DNA from: DATAYA01 sp036272815 | Lineage (GTDB): Bacteria > Pseudomonadota > Alphaproteobacteria > Acetobacterales > Acetobacteraceae | DNA: 16,384 nt | Assembly (NCBI GenBank): GCA_036272815.1 | Contig: DATAYA010000264.1 | Coordinates: 1 to 16,384, forward strand | Direction of reading: 5' to 3' | Shown: positions 1 through 9,275 of the stretch, one piece after another | Layout: each line of letters opens with the position of its first letter | How positions within the stretch are numbered: the stretch's first letter is position 1 | Notes under the pieces: generated by a model | What the model saw: only the letters and a program-made list of their open reading frames with translations | The model's database searches: none | What the model was told of the DNA's origin: nothing | Position numbers and translations under genes: made by a program

Positions 1-64
1 CGGGATGGGGACCGGCGTCGCGGTCGCATCTTCGTGCGATCCGAAGCTTCCTCGCCCGTCGAGG

Positions 65-796
65 CTACACCACCCCGGACAGCCCGAACGCGCGGCCCAG
101 CGCCATCCGGCCGGGCGGCGTGACCGCGAGCGCGCGGGTGCCGTCGATGCGGCGCACCCAGCCGCGCGCGAAGCAGGTCTGGCACAGCGCCGAGCCGACG
201 GCGCCGGCGATGTGTGGCCGCCGCTCGCTCCAGTCGAGACAGGGCCGGCAGAACACCCGGCCGCCGCTTCGCTTTCCGGCACGGGCGGTCGCGGCGTCGA
301 GATCCACGCCGAGGCCGCGCAGGAAACCGGTGCCGTCCTCGGTGAGCGCGCCGCCGTCCGGGGAGAGATCGACCTGCGCGCGCGCCACCATGCGGTCGGC
401 GATCGCCACGGCAAGCTGCCCGGCGAGGTGGTCGTAGCAGGTGCGGGCGCGGCGCAGGGCGGCGTCGCGCGGGCCGACCACGACCGCCACAGGCCGGCGA
501 GCCTCGGATGCCGCCGCGCGGTCGGACGCGACCGACATGATGCTCTCGACCATCTGCGCCACGGCCGCCGAGGCGAGGCGGTGGTAGCGGTGCCGGCCCT
601 GCCGCTGCATCGCCAGCAGCCCGGCCTCGGTCAGCTGCGCCAGATGCCCGCTCGCGGTCTGCGGCGCGATGCCGGCCGCCTGCGCCAGTTCGGCAGCCGT
701 CAGCGCGCGGCCGTCCATCAGCGCGGTCAGCATGCAGGCGCGCGCGGGGTCGCCCACCAGGGCGGCGGTCGCGGCGAAGCCGGATGTGGTCAGCAC
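65..796 (-). CDS. ArsR-family winged-helix transcriptional regulator with two CxxC pairs
   Basis: A 243-residue DNA-binding regulator that probably controls the divergent NIPSNAP/PEP-mutase-like pair. The N-terminal 75 residues form a winged helix: ALTAAELAQAAGIAPQTASG around 31-50 is the helix-turn-helix, followed by HLAQLTEAGLL and the wing QRQGRHRYHRL. It is longer than classic ArsR proteins of about 100 residues. The C-terminal half carries the CYDHLAG (C120) and CRPCLDWSERR (C183, C186) motifs of a known long ArsR subfamily, plus a second pair, C205 and C208. The GTG at 796 is chosen because GGAGG lies 8 bases before it and the fold begins there; the open frame continues to 973 without a ribosome site and would run through the repeat region. 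The effector is unknown; two CxxC pairs suggest zinc or redox sensing, which is inference. The regulator class is well supported. Confidence 0.85.
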   Translation of the reverse strand: MLTTSGFAATAALVGDPARACMLTALMDGRALTAAELAQAAGIAPQTASGHLAQLTEAGLLAMQRQGRHRYHRLASAAVAQMVESIMSVASDRAAASEARRPVAVVVGPRDAALRRARTCYDHLAGQLAVAIADRMVARAQVDLSPDGGALTEDGTGFLRGLGVDLDAATARAGKRSGGRVFCRPCLDWSERRPHIAGAVGSALCQTCFARGWVRRIDGTRALAVTPPGRMALGRAFGLSGVV

Positions 797-896
797 GGCA
801 TTGTCCTCCACGGCGGCTGGCGAGTTTCGCGCGCGGCGGGCGCCGATGCTACGGCCCGGCCCGAAGCGTCCGTGCGCGGTGCTGCGCCATACCGTC

Positions 897-938
897 CCGG
901 TCCATTGGCCCCGGTCCATTGGCCCCGGTCCATTGGCC
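897..938. repeat. Three perfect 14-bp tandem repeats in a divergent promoter region
   Basis: The unit CCGGTCCATTGGCC is repeated exactly three times (897-910, 911-924, 925-938) between the ArsR-type gene and the NIPSNAP gene. Each junction creates an imperfect dyad, TGGCCCCGGTCCA, at 906-918 and 920-932, with 5 of 6 half-site pairs matching around a central base. The array ends 4 bases before the AGGAGG ribosome site of the NIPSNAP gene, so it lies within or next to its promoter or leader. Operator sites for the adjacent regulator are a reasonable inference; a simple slippage repeat is the alternative. Confidence 0.8.
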
Positions 939-956
939 AGACAGGAGGCACACGCA

Positions 957-1286
957 ATGATTACCTGCTGCATCCGCTACGAGATCGACCCGTTCGGGGT
1001 GGCGGCGTTCGAGGAGTACGCCCGCAACTGGGGACAGGCGATCCCGCGCTGCGGGGCCGACCTGATCGGCTATTTCGCGCCGCACGAGGGATCCGCCACG
1101 ACGGCATACGCGCTCTACAACGTGGCCGACCTTGCCGCTTACGAAGCCTATCGCGCGCGGTTGCGGGAAGATCCGGCCGGGCGGCAGAATTATGAGTTCG
1201 CGCGGCGCGAACGCTTCATCCGCCGCGAGGATCGCATCTTCCTGCGCCTTGCCTCGGCGCCGCATGCGACACTGGTGCAGCCATGA
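957..1286 (+). CDS. NIPSNAP-family protein
   Basis: A 109-residue single-domain protein of the NIPSNAP type, a dimeric ferredoxin-like alpha/beta-barrel fold whose biochemical role is usually unknown. Visible family features are the opening strand ITCCIRYEIDPFGVAAFEEY, the central LIGYFAPHEGSATTAYALYN strand pair, the LAAYEAYRARLREDP helix, and the closing FIRREDRIFLRLA strand. The ATG at 957 follows AGGAGG (943-948) by 8 bases, which settles the start against longer in-frame extensions. Its TGA (1284-1286) overlaps the next ATG (1283-1285) as ATGA, so the two genes are translationally coupled. Divergent from the ArsR regulator, it is probably that regulator's target. The substrate cannot be read from the sequence. 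Confidence 0.85.
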   Translation: MITCCIRYEIDPFGVAAFEEYARNWGQAIPRCGADLIGYFAPHEGSATTAYALYNVADLAAYEAYRARLREDPAGRQNYEFARRERFIRREDRIFLRLASAPHATLVQP

Positions 1287-2116
1287 CCGGGAGCGACACC
1301 ATGACCGACGCCACCGCCTATGAACGCTTCCGCGCCCAGCATGAGCGGCCGGGCGCGTTCGTGATGCCCAACGCCTGGGACGGCGCGTCGGCAGCCCTGC
1401 TCGGGCGCGCCGGCTTCGAGGCGCTGGGCAGTTCGTCCTTTGCGATCGCCCTGGCCCTGGGACGGCAGGACGGTCGCCACGCGGTCAGCCGCGCGGACTC
1501 CATCGCCAATGCCGCCCTGCTCGCGCGCGTGTCCGGGCTGCCGGTCAACGGCGACCTGGAGGACGGCTACGGCGCCGGGCCGGAGGATTGCGTCGCGACC
1601 GTGGAGGCGGCCATCGCCGGCGGCCTGGCCGGGCTCGGCATCGAGGACACCACCGCCGACCCCGCCCGTCCGATCCACGACTTCGACGCGGCCGTCGCCC
1701 GGATGCGCGCGGCGGCGCAGGCGGCGCGCGGGCGCGTCGTGCTCACCGGCCGGACCGACAATTTCCTTAACGGGCGCCCCGACCTCGACGACACGATCCG
1801 CCGCCTGGTCGCCTTCGCCGAGGTCGGCGCCGATGTGCTGTACGCGCCCGGCTTGCCGGACATGGAGGCGATCCGCGCCGTCGTGCGCGCGGTGGCGCCA
1901 CGGCCGGTCAACGTGCTGATCGGGCCGGGCGTGCCGCTCGCCGACCTCGCGGCGGCGGGCGTGCGGCGGGTGAGCCTCGGCGGCGCACTGTACCTCCGGG
2001 CGATGGGCGGCGTGGCCGCGGCGGCCGAGGCGATGCGCGCCGGCGACCTGCCGGGGGCGGTGCGCGGCGCCGTGCCGGGGCGTGAACTCGCGGCGCTGTT
2101 GCCGAGCCTCGGTTAG
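1283..2116 (+). CDS. PEP mutase/isocitrate lyase superfamily protein
   Basis: A 277-residue TIM-barrel enzyme of the isocitrate lyase/phosphoenolpyruvate mutase superfamily, which forms or cleaves C-C or C-P bonds in oxyacids with Mg2+. Landmarks are FVMPNAWDG (27-34), GSSSFA (49-54), the metal-binding region DLEDGYG (91-97), GIEDTT (119-124) and GRTDNFL (156-162), then LYAPGL and VSLGG near the C terminus. The KKCGH catalytic loop of true isocitrate and methylisocitrate lyases is absent, so those activities are unlikely; oxaloacetate hydrolase, PEP mutase-like or another carboxylic-acid activity is possible. The start at 1283 overlaps the NIPSNAP stop; ATG 1301 (residue 7) is an alternative. 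It converges on the SIS-domain gene, 35 bases away. Family assignment is firm, the reaction is not. Confidence 0.85.
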   Translation: MTGSDTMTDATAYERFRAQHERPGAFVMPNAWDGASAALLGRAGFEALGSSSFAIALALGRQDGRHAVSRADSIANAALLARVSGLPVNGDLEDGYGAGPEDCVATVEAAIAGGLAGLGIEDTTADPARPIHDFDAAVARMRAAAQAARGRVVLTGRTDNFLNGRPDLDDTIRRLVAFAEVGADVLYAPGLPDMEAIRAVVRAVAPRPVNVLIGPGVPLADLAAAGVRRVSLGGALYLRAMGGVAAAAEAMRAGDLPGAVRGAVPGRELAALLPSLG

Positions 2117-2129
2117 CGTTCCCTGGTCT

Positions 2130-2149
2130 GTCGGGGGAAAGCCCGCGAC
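2130..2149. terminator. Candidate hairpin between convergent genes
   Basis: The 35-base gap between the PEP-mutase-like stop and the SIS-domain gene stop holds an inverted repeat with an 8-bp stem (GTCGGGGG against CCCGCGAC, one G-G mismatch) and loop AAAG. It may serve as a two-way transcription end. There is no clear U-run on either strand, so an intrinsic terminator is only a candidate. Confidence 0.35.
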
Positions 2150-2151
2150 GC

Positions 2152-3171
2152 TCACCGCGTCTCGGTGACCTTGCGCAGCGCCGGCGGATGGTCCGGGTCG
2201 CGGCCGCGGGCGCGGGCGGCGGCCTCGGCGGCGAGATAGAAGGCGAGCAGCATCGGCAGCAGGTCGAGCGCCGGATGGTCGGGCGGCAGGACCGGCAATG
2301 CCGTGGCACCAACCGGTGCGGCGCCGGCGGCGAGCACCGGCGCGCCGGCGGCGGCGAGGTCGGCGAGCATCGCCTCGGTCCCCGCGCGCGCCGCATCGTC
2401 CTGCACGAAGCCGAGTGCCGGGAAGTCGGGGCCGGCCAGCGCGCGCGGCCCGTGCGCCAGTTCCGCGCTGCTATGGGCGAGGGCGGCGATGCCGGCGACC
2501 TCGGCCAGTTTCAGTGCCGCCTCGCCCGCGATCCCCATGCCGACGCCGCGGCCGACCGTGAAGGCGTGGTCGTGCGCTGCGAGCACCGCTGCGAGCGCGG
2601 ACCAGTCGAGCGTGGCGGCGGCCGCGAGCCGCTCGGGCCATCGGGCGAGGGCGGCCAGCAGAGCGGCGTCTTCGGCCCAGTGCGCGATCAGGGCCGCGCC
2701 GGCGGCGAGTTCGGCCAGCACGCTCTTGGTCGCGGCGACCGAGCGTTCCGGGCCGGCGCGGAGGTCCAGCACAAGGTCAGAGGCGCGCGCGAGCGGGGAT
2801 GCGGGGTCGTTGACCAGGGCGACGGTGAGCGCGCCCTCGGCCCGCGCGGCCTCTGTCTGCGCCACCAGGTCCGGGCTGCGGCCGGATTGCGAGAGTGCCA
2901 CCAGCACGGTGCCGCTCAGGTCGAGCCGGCTGCGATAGACCGAGGCGAGCGAGGGCAGCGCGTCGGCGGTCGCGATGCCGAGATGCTGCGAGATCAGGTA
3001 GCGGAGCGCGGTGCCGGCATGGCCGGAGCTGCCGCGACCGCAGAACAGCACCAGCCGAGGGCCGGCGGCGCGCAGGCGGGCGGCCGCGTCGGCGAGCACC
3101 GGCGCGCCGAGCAGGCGTGCGGCGGCCTCGGGCGCTTCCAGCGTCTCGCGGCGCATCAGGCTGGCGGTCAT
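2152..3171 (-). CDS. SIS-domain sugar-phosphate deaminase/isomerase (NagB-II/AgaS-like)
   Basis: A 339-residue protein with two SIS (sugar isomerase) domains, like the C-terminal half of GlmS. SIS-1 has FCGRGSSGHAGTALRYL (43-59), SQSGRSPDLV (94-103) and TKSVLAELA (148-156). SIS-2 has VGRGVGMGIAGEAALKLAEV (206-225), SSAELAHGP (234-242) and the terminal DPDHPPALRKVTET, typical of this group. Cytoplasmic. Because MurQ immediately upstream yields N-acetylglucosamine 6-phosphate, the likely role is the later glucosamine-6-phosphate deaminase step of the NagB-II type; AgaS-like isomerase is the alternative. NagA is not in the window. The ATG at 3171 overlaps the murQ stop as ATGA, coupling translation. 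The frame stays open upstream to 3990, but that part is antisense-like shadow of murQ. Confidence 0.85.
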   Translation of the reverse strand: MTASLMRRETLEAPEAAARLLGAPVLADAAARLRAAGPRLVLFCGRGSSGHAGTALRYLISQHLGIATADALPSLASVYRSRLDLSGTVLVALSQSGRSPDLVAQTEAARAEGALTVALVNDPASPLARASDLVLDLRAGPERSVAATKSVLAELAAGAALIAHWAEDAALLAALARWPERLAAAATLDWSALAAVLAAHDHAFTVGRGVGMGIAGEAALKLAEVAGIAALAHSSAELAHGPRALAGPDFPALGFVQDDAARAGTEAMLADLAAAGAPVLAAGAAPVGATALPVLPPDHPALDLLPMLLAFYLAAEAAARARGRDPDHPPALRKVTETR

Positions 3172-4085
3172 CGGCCGCGGCCGGCGAGGGCGGCGCGGAG
3201 ATTGCCGCCGTGGCGGGCGAGCAGCGCCTCCGCCCCGGCGCGGTCGAGCCCCTCGAGCAGCAGCACGGCGAGCTTGACCTTGCCGCCGGCGGCCTCCAGC
3301 GCGCGGCGCACCGCCTCGGCGTCGCGGCCGGTCAGGCTGGTCAGCATCCGCAGCGCCCGGTGCCGCAGCTTGGCGTTGCGGGCGAGCATGTCGACCATCT
3401 GACCGCGATAGACGCGGCCGAGCCGGACCATCAGCAGCGTCGAGAACAGGTTGAGCACCGCCTTTTGCGCGGTTCCGGCCTTCATCCTTGTGGAGCCGAC
3501 GATCGCCTCGGGGCCGGTCTCGACCAGGATCGGGTGCTCGGCCGCCGCGAGCAGGGGCCCCGGGCTGTTGGCGACCCCGATGGTGAGCGCGCCGCGGTGG
3601 CGCGCGGATTGCAGGCAGGCGATCGTGAACGGCGTGGTGGCGCTGGCGGCCAGCCCGATCACGACATCGGCTGGGCTGACGGCGCGGGCGGCGATGGCGG
3701 CATCGCCGAGGTCGCGGCGGTCCTCGGCGTTCTCGATCGCACGGATGAAGGCACCGTCGCCGCCGGCCATCAGCAGCACCAGCCGGTCCTCGGGCCAGTC
3801 GAAGGTGGGCGGCAGCTCGGCGCCGTCCTGCACGCCGATGCGCCCCGAGGTGCCGGCGCCGCAATAGACCAGACGCCCGGCGGTCCCGAACTGGTCGGTG
3901 CCGAGCCGGAGTGCAGCGGCGGCGCTGGCGGCGGCGATCGCGGGCAGCGCCGGGCGGACCGCGGCGATCGCGGCCATCTGCCCCTCCCACAGCGCGTCGA
4001 GGATGGTGACGTTATCCCAGAGATCGAGGTCGGCGGTGCGTGGGCTGGCGCCCTCGGTCGCGGGCATGTCGGCGTCGTCGTCCAT
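3168..4085 (-). CDS. murQ: N-acetylmuramic acid 6-phosphate etherase
   Basis: A 305-residue cytoplasmic SIS-domain enzyme that cleaves the D-lactyl ether of MurNAc-6-phosphate to give GlcNAc-6-phosphate and D-lactate in peptidoglycan recycling. Signature motifs are YCGAGTSGRIGVQDGAELPP (74-93) and GPEAIVGSTRMKAGTAQK (191-208). E90 and a glutamate in IENAEDR (E118 or E121) match the acid/base positions known from the family; which of the latter two is catalytic is inferred. Length is normal (about 300). The C-terminal helical part ends in a UBA-like segment LDRAGAEALLARHGGNLRAA. The ATG at 4085 shares one base with the preceding permease stop (TGATG), and the stop overlaps the SIS-domain start, so it is expressed with the transporter. 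Confidence in the family is high. Confidence 0.95.
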   Translation of the reverse strand: MDDDADMPATEGASPRTADLDLWDNVTILDALWEGQMAAIAAVRPALPAIAAASAAAALRLGTDQFGTAGRLVYCGAGTSGRIGVQDGAELPPTFDWPEDRLVLLMAGGDGAFIRAIENAEDRRDLGDAAIAARAVSPADVVIGLAASATTPFTIACLQSARHRGALTIGVANSPGPLLAAAEHPILVETGPEAIVGSTRMKAGTAQKAVLNLFSTLLMVRLGRVYRGQMVDMLARNAKLRHRALRMLTSLTGRDAEAVRRALEAAGGKVKLAVLLLEGLDRAGAEALLARHGGNLRAALAGRGR

Positions 4086-4908
4086 CAGCCTGACCCCGGC
4101 CAGCGTAATCTCAGGCGCGGGTCGAGCCGGTCCTGCAAGCCATCGCCGAGCAGGTTGAAGCCGAGCGATGCGAGCAGGATCGCCGCCCCCGAGAACGCCG
4201 CGGGCCAGGGCGAGAGGAACAGGAAGGCGCGGCTCTCGCTCAGCATCCGGCCGAGGGAGGCGGTCGGCGGCTGGGTGCCGAGGCCGAGGAAGGAGAGCGA
4301 GGCCTCCACCAGGATCGCGGTCGAGAACGACAGGCTGGCCTGGACCAGGATCAGCGGGGCGAGGTTGGGCAGCAGATGGCGGCGCAGGATGCGGGTGCGG
4401 CCGGCGCCGATCGCGCGGGCGGCGGCGACGTATTCGGTGCCGAGCAGCAGCCGCGCCGGCGCGCGCAGCGTGCGGGCGAAGATCGGGATGTAGACGATGC
4501 CGATCGCGGCCGCCGTGCTCGCGGCACTCGGGCCGAGCACGGCGATGATGCCGATCGCCAGCAGAATGATCGGGAACGCGAACAGGACATCCATCACGTG
4601 CATGATGATGCGGTCGATCGCGCCGCCGATCCAGCCCGAAACGATGCCGAGGCCGCCGCCGATCAGCAGGGCGCCGAGGACGGAGCCGGCGGAGACCGCG
4701 AACAGGGTGCGCTCACCGAAGATGATGCGGGAGAGGACGTCGCGGCCGAAATTGTCGGTGCCGAGCCAGTGCGCCGGGGTCGGACCCTGAAGGCGGGCGA
4801 GAATTTCTTGCGCATCCGGGCCGTAGGGCGCGAGCAGCGGGGCCGCGAGGGCGGCGGCGGCCTGGGCGAGGACAAGCACCACGGCGAGGATCAGGAACGG
4901 GTCGCGCC

Positions 4909-4912
<4 letters not shown>
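4085..4912 (-). CDS. ABC transporter permease, DppC/OppC type
   Basis: A 275-residue inner-membrane subunit of a peptide/nickel-type importer. It begins with a membrane helix at about 6-27 (FLILAVVLVLAQAAAALAAP), then the periplasmic motif HWLGTDNFGRDVLSRI (48-63) typical of DppC. Further helices lie at about 75-95, 107-126, 131-146, 184-205 and 237-258. The EAA loop that contacts the ATPase is EYVAAARAIGAGRTRILRRH (160-179), and LSFLGLGTQPP follows at 206-216. Length is normal or slightly short. Its ATG overlaps the DppB stop (ATGA), and its own stop overlaps murQ. No ATPase gene is in this operon, so an ATPase must come from elsewhere. The substrate is not defined by sequence; operon context suggests muropeptides or amino sugars. 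Confidence 0.92.
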
Positions 4913-5890
<978 letters not shown>

Positions 5891-5901
<11 letters not shown>

Positions 5902-7405
5902 CCGTCGTGTCCCGCAGGCTGCGCAGCGAGCGTGTCGGGCTGATGTGGAACCCGTGCACGGTCGAGCGCAAAGCGCTGAACAGGGTGCCGTAGACGAGGT
6001 GGACGACCGGCCCGGTGCAGGCGAGGCGTTTTTGCAGCGTGTCGTAGAGGGTCTTGCGGGTGGCCGCGTCGGAGGTGGTGCGGGCCTTGTCGAGCAGCGC
6101 GTCGGTGGTCGGATCGCTGTATTGGAACACGTTGGAGGCACCGCCGGTGGCGAAGGTGCGGCCGAGATAGTCGTCGGGATCGGGTCCGCCGCTGTTGAGC
6201 GAGACGAAGCCCTGGAAGCGGCTGTTCTTCCAGTCCTGGATGAAGCGGCCGGCTTCCTCGACGTTGAGGGCGAAGTCGAAGCCGCCGGCCTTCGCCTGGG
6301 CCTGGACGACCTGGGCGACATCGACGACCTGCTGGATGCCGCCGAAGACGTCGAGCGTCGCGCGGACCGGCAAAGTGAGGCCGGATTTCCGGAGCAGGGC
6401 GCGGGCGGCTTCGGGGTCGTGGGTGTAGCAGGGGAAGGCGGAGGTCGGCAGCGCCCACTGGCGGAGCGCGGGCGAGAGCGGGCCGCCGGCGGCACCTTGC
6501 CCGAAATAGGCGGCCTGGACGATCTGCGAGCGGTCGAGGGCCATGTTGAGCGCCTGTCGCACCTCGGGCTTGTCGAAGGGCGGCCGGCTGACATTGAGCC
6601 CGACCAGGCTGTAGGCGAGGTCCTGGGATTTCTGCACCGTGACGCCGGGGGCGCTCATCAGCGCCTGCGCGGTGGCGGCGTCGATCGCGGGCAGCATGGC
6701 GTAGCTGCCGCTGGTCAGGCCGAGCTGGCGGGTGGCGGCCTCGGGGACGATCTCGAAGGTGATGCCGGCGAGCTTCGGCAGGCCGGGCGCCCAGTAGCGC
6801 GGGTTGCGCACGAGCGCGATATCGGTGTCGGGCACCCATTCGCGGAAGCCGAAGGGGCCGGTGCCGACCGGCTTGCGCTGCAGCGTCGCGAAGGCTTCCG
6901 GCGGTGCGATCGCGAGCACGGCGAGTTGGGCGAGGAGCGGCGCGGAGGGCTGCTTCAGCGTGATGCGGATGGCGTCCGGGCCGGTCGCGGTGACGCTGGC
7001 GATGACGGCGAAGCGGGAGGCGTAGGGCGAGCCGGTCTTCGGGTCGCGCACGCGGGCGATGGAGGCGATAACGTCGGCGGGCGTCATGCGGCGGCCGTTC
7101 TGGAAGGTGGCGCCGGGGCGGAGCCTGAAATCATAGGTGAGGCCGTCGGGGGAGATGGTCCATGATTGCGCGAGGGCAGGGACGATGCGGAGCGAATGGT
7201 CGATCGCGGTGAGGCCCTCGTAGATGACGCTGTCGATCATCACGGTGGAGAAGGCGGTGGCGACGTGCGGGTCGAGGCCCACGGGAGATAGGTCGGTGGC
7301 GATCTTCAGCGTCTGGGTGGGCGGAGTCTGGGTGCGCGTAGTCTGGGCGCGGGCCTGGGCGGCGAAGGCGAGGGCTGCGGCGAGGATGAGGGGGAGACGG
7401 GTCAC
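5891..7405 (-). CDS. ABC transporter substrate-binding protein, family 5 (DppA/OppA-like)
   Basis: A 504-residue periplasmic peptide/oligosaccharide-type binding protein (SBP_bac_5) that delivers ligand to the two downstream permeases. It starts with a Sec signal peptide, VTRLPLILAAALAFAAQARA, cleaved near residue 20. Family landmarks follow: LKIATDLSPVGLDPH, the region YEGLTAIDHSLRIVPALAQS, YDFRLRPGATFQNGRRMTPADV, KPVGTGPF, and PEVRQALNMALDR. The GTG at 7405 is chosen because GAGG lies 5 bases upstream and the signal sequence starts there; ATG 7444 would add MRQSRRRNRTEAA but lacks a ribosome site. First gene of the minus-strand operon, divergent from the HODM gene. Operon partners MurQ and NagB-II-like suggest a muropeptide or amino-sugar-containing ligand; this is inference. 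Confidence 0.9.
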
Positions 7406-7507
7406 GGCAGCCTCGGTGCGGTTGCGCCTCCGGCTTTGTCGCATGGCTGCTGCGGGGTCGCGAGGGGGCGTTGTCGCGTCGTGATCCCAGAGCTGCCGCC
7501 CCCGGTG

Positions 7508-8386
7508 ATGCCGTTGCCGTTCGAGGCGGGTCCGTTCCGCATGGCGATGGGCCTGGTCGGACGGCCGATGGCGGAGATGATCGCCATCGATGGCGATTAT
7601 CCGGCGCAGATGGCGCTGCGGCGGGCGTTGCTGGCGGAGCGGCACGAGGCGGTGTTCGCGGCCGTGCCGGGCACCGAGGCGGCGCGGGGGGCGGCGCTGG
7701 CTGCGGTCGCGGATGTGCTCTGTGCGGCGCATCCGGCGTGGTTCGCGCGGGAAGCCGGCCGCCTGCACAACCGGCTGACCGGGGAGGCGTGGCGCCTCGA
7801 TGCGCTGCCGTGCGATTCGTTGGAGGTGGCGGCTCGGCTGGTGCAGGAGGATCTCTGCATCGTCGCCCCCGAGGCGGACGGCCCGCGCCTGGTCGCCGGT
7901 GCGGTCTGCTTCCCGAGCCATTGGGACCTGCGCGAGAAGCTCGGCCGCCCGCTCGCCGCCGTGCATCGGCCGGTGCCCGTGTATCCCGAGCGGCTGGCGC
8001 GGCCGGTGGACCGGCTGATGGTGGAACTCAAGCCAGGACGGCTGGTCGAGCGGCTGAACTGGGGGGTGGTAGAGGACGACGTGCTGCACCGGCCGGCGGG
8101 CCACGGGCGGATCGCGGCGAACCCGGCGATCACGGCGGAGAACGCGGCGACAGCGCTGTTCCTGCGGGTCGAGCGGCAGACGCTGAGCCGGCTTGCGACG
8201 GGCGACGTGCTGTTCACCATCCGCGTGCATGTCCGCGCCCTCGGCGAGACGATCGCGCCCGGCGCGGTCTCGGCACGGCTGGCGGCGGCGATCCGGGCGC
8301 TGCCGCCGGAGATGGAACGCTACAAGAGCATCCGGCCGTTCCGGGCGGCGGTTCTCTCCTGGCTGGACCGACGGGCGGCCGCTTGA
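7508..8386 (+). CDS. HODM/DUF3445 family protein (heme-dependent oxidative N-demethylase-like)
   Basis: A 292-residue protein of the DUF3445 family, some members of which are the heme-dependent oxidative N-demethylase alpha subunit. The hallmark segment is CFPSHWDLREKLGRPLAAVH followed by RPVPVY (134-159). Others are VERLNWGV near 180 and LRVERQTLSRLATGDVLFTI (219-238), then the basic C-terminal helix SIRPFRAAVLSWL. It is probably cytoplasmic, with no signal sequence. The ATG at 7508 is preferred by family-like start PLPFEAGPFRMAMGL; GTG 7481 and ATG 7436 are possible earlier starts, and none has a strong ribosome site. It precedes aroE by 31 bases and may be the first gene of that run. The physiological amine substrate, if any, is unknown. 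Confidence 0.82.
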   Translation: MPLPFEAGPFRMAMGLVGRPMAEMIAIDGDYPAQMALRRALLAERHEAVFAAVPGTEAARGAALAAVADVLCAAHPAWFAREAGRLHNRLTGEAWRLDALPCDSLEVAARLVQEDLCIVAPEADGPRLVAGAVCFPSHWDLREKLGRPLAAVHRPVPVYPERLARPVDRLMVELKPGRLVERLNWGVVEDDVLHRPAGHGRIAANPAITAENAATALFLRVERQTLSRLATGDVLFTIRVHVRALGETIAPGAVSARLAAAIRALPPEMERYKSIRPFRAAVLSWLDRRAAA

Positions 8387-8417
8387 TCGGCGCGCGCACG
8401 GCGTGTCATGTGCCGCC

Positions 8418-9275
8418 ATGCGCACGCTGACAGGAGAGGCGAGGCTCGCCGGGGTGATCGGCTGGCCGGTCGCGCATTCCCGCTCGCCGCGGCTGCACGG
8501 CTTCTGGCTGGAGCGGATGGGGATCGACGGCGCCTATGTGCCGCTGCCGGTGCGGCCGGGGGATTTCGAGCCGGCGGTGCGCGGCCTGCTGGCGGCAGGG
8601 TTCCGCGGCGGCAACGTGACGCTGCCGCACAAGCAGGCGGCGTTCGCGATCTGCGACGCCCGCGACGATGCGGCGCGGCGTGCGGGCGCGGTCAACACGC
8701 TGGTCTTCGAGGGCGGCAAGATCCTGGGCCGCAACACCGACGGCCCCGGGTTCGTCGCCAATCTGCGCGCGCACGGGATCGATCCGGCGGCCGGCCCGGC
8801 GCAGGTGCTGGGCGCCGGCGGTGCGGCGCGGGCGGTGGCGGCGGCGCTGCTGGATGCCGGCGCCGCGGTCAGCATCACCAACCGCACGCCGGAGCGGGCC
8901 GAGGCGCTGGCGCGTGCGCTGCCGGCCCTGCGCGCCGGGACCGGCGTGCGCGTGCTGCCCTGGGCGCAGCGGGAGGCGGCGCTCGCGGACCATGCGCTGG
9001 TGGTCAACACGACGTCGGCCGGGATGGCGGGGCACGACGCGCTGCCGCTCGATCTCGCGAAGGCGCCCGAGCGGCTCGCGGTCGCCGACATCGTCTATGT
9101 GCCGCTGCAGACGAAGCTGCTGGCGGCGGCGGCGGCGCGGGGACTGCGCTGCGCCGGGGGCTTGGGCATGCTGCTGCACCAGGCGGGGCTCGGCTTCGAG
9201 GCGTGGTTCGGCGTGCGGCCGGAGGTGGATGCGGAACTCGAGGCGCATGTTGCCGCCGACATCCCGAAGCAGTGA
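8418..9275 (+). CDS. aroE: Shikimate dehydrogenase (NADP+)
   Basis: A 285-residue cytoplasmic enzyme that reduces 3-dehydroshikimate to shikimate with NADPH in aromatic amino acid synthesis. Substrate-site motifs are HSRSPRLHG (20-28), GGNVTLPHK (64-72) with catalytic K72, AVNTLV (91-96) and NTDGPGF (106-112) with catalytic D108. The nucleotide-binding loop is LGAGGAARA (131-139), followed by NRT (155-157), usual for NADP preference, then NTTSAGM. The C-terminal segment GLGMLLHQAGLGFEAWFG is typical. Length is normal. ATG 8418 starts the fold; the longer open frame upstream is a shadow of the HODM gene. The stop overlaps the coaE start as GTGA, consistent with the aroE-coaE-dnaQ order common in alphaproteobacteria. 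Confidence 0.95.
   Translation: MRTLTGEARLAGVIGWPVAHSRSPRLHGFWLERMGIDGAYVPLPVRPGDFEPAVRGLLAAGFRGGNVTLPHKQAAFAICDARDDAARRAGAVNTLVFEGGKILGRNTDGPGFVANLRAHGIDPAAGPAQVLGAGGAARAVAAALLDAGAAVSITNRTPERAEALARALPALRAGTGVRVLPWAQREAALADHALVVNTTSAGMAGHDALPLDLAKAPERLAVADIVYVPLQTKLLAAAAARGLRCAGGLGMLLHQAGLGFEAWFGVRPEVDAELEAHVAADIPKQ

Noticed and set aside
24..39. Hairpin TCGCA-6-TGCGA downstream of the ArsR-type gene as a terminator
   Set aside because: Only 5 bp, no U-run and at the window edge, so it cannot be told from chance.
1283..2116. Isocitrate or methylisocitrate lyase
   Set aside because: The cysteine-containing catalytic loop (KKCGH type) is absent, so only the superfamily can be named.
3172..3990. 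N-terminal extension of the SIS-domain frame to 612 residues
   Set aside because: This part overlaps murQ in another frame, is Arg/Pro-rich and has no family motif; the ATGA overlap at 3168-3171 gives a natural start.
7406..8425. Extension of the binding-protein frame to 844 residues
   Set aside because: It is antisense to the HODM gene, rich in Arg and Pro, and lies before a clear signal peptide with its own ribosome site.
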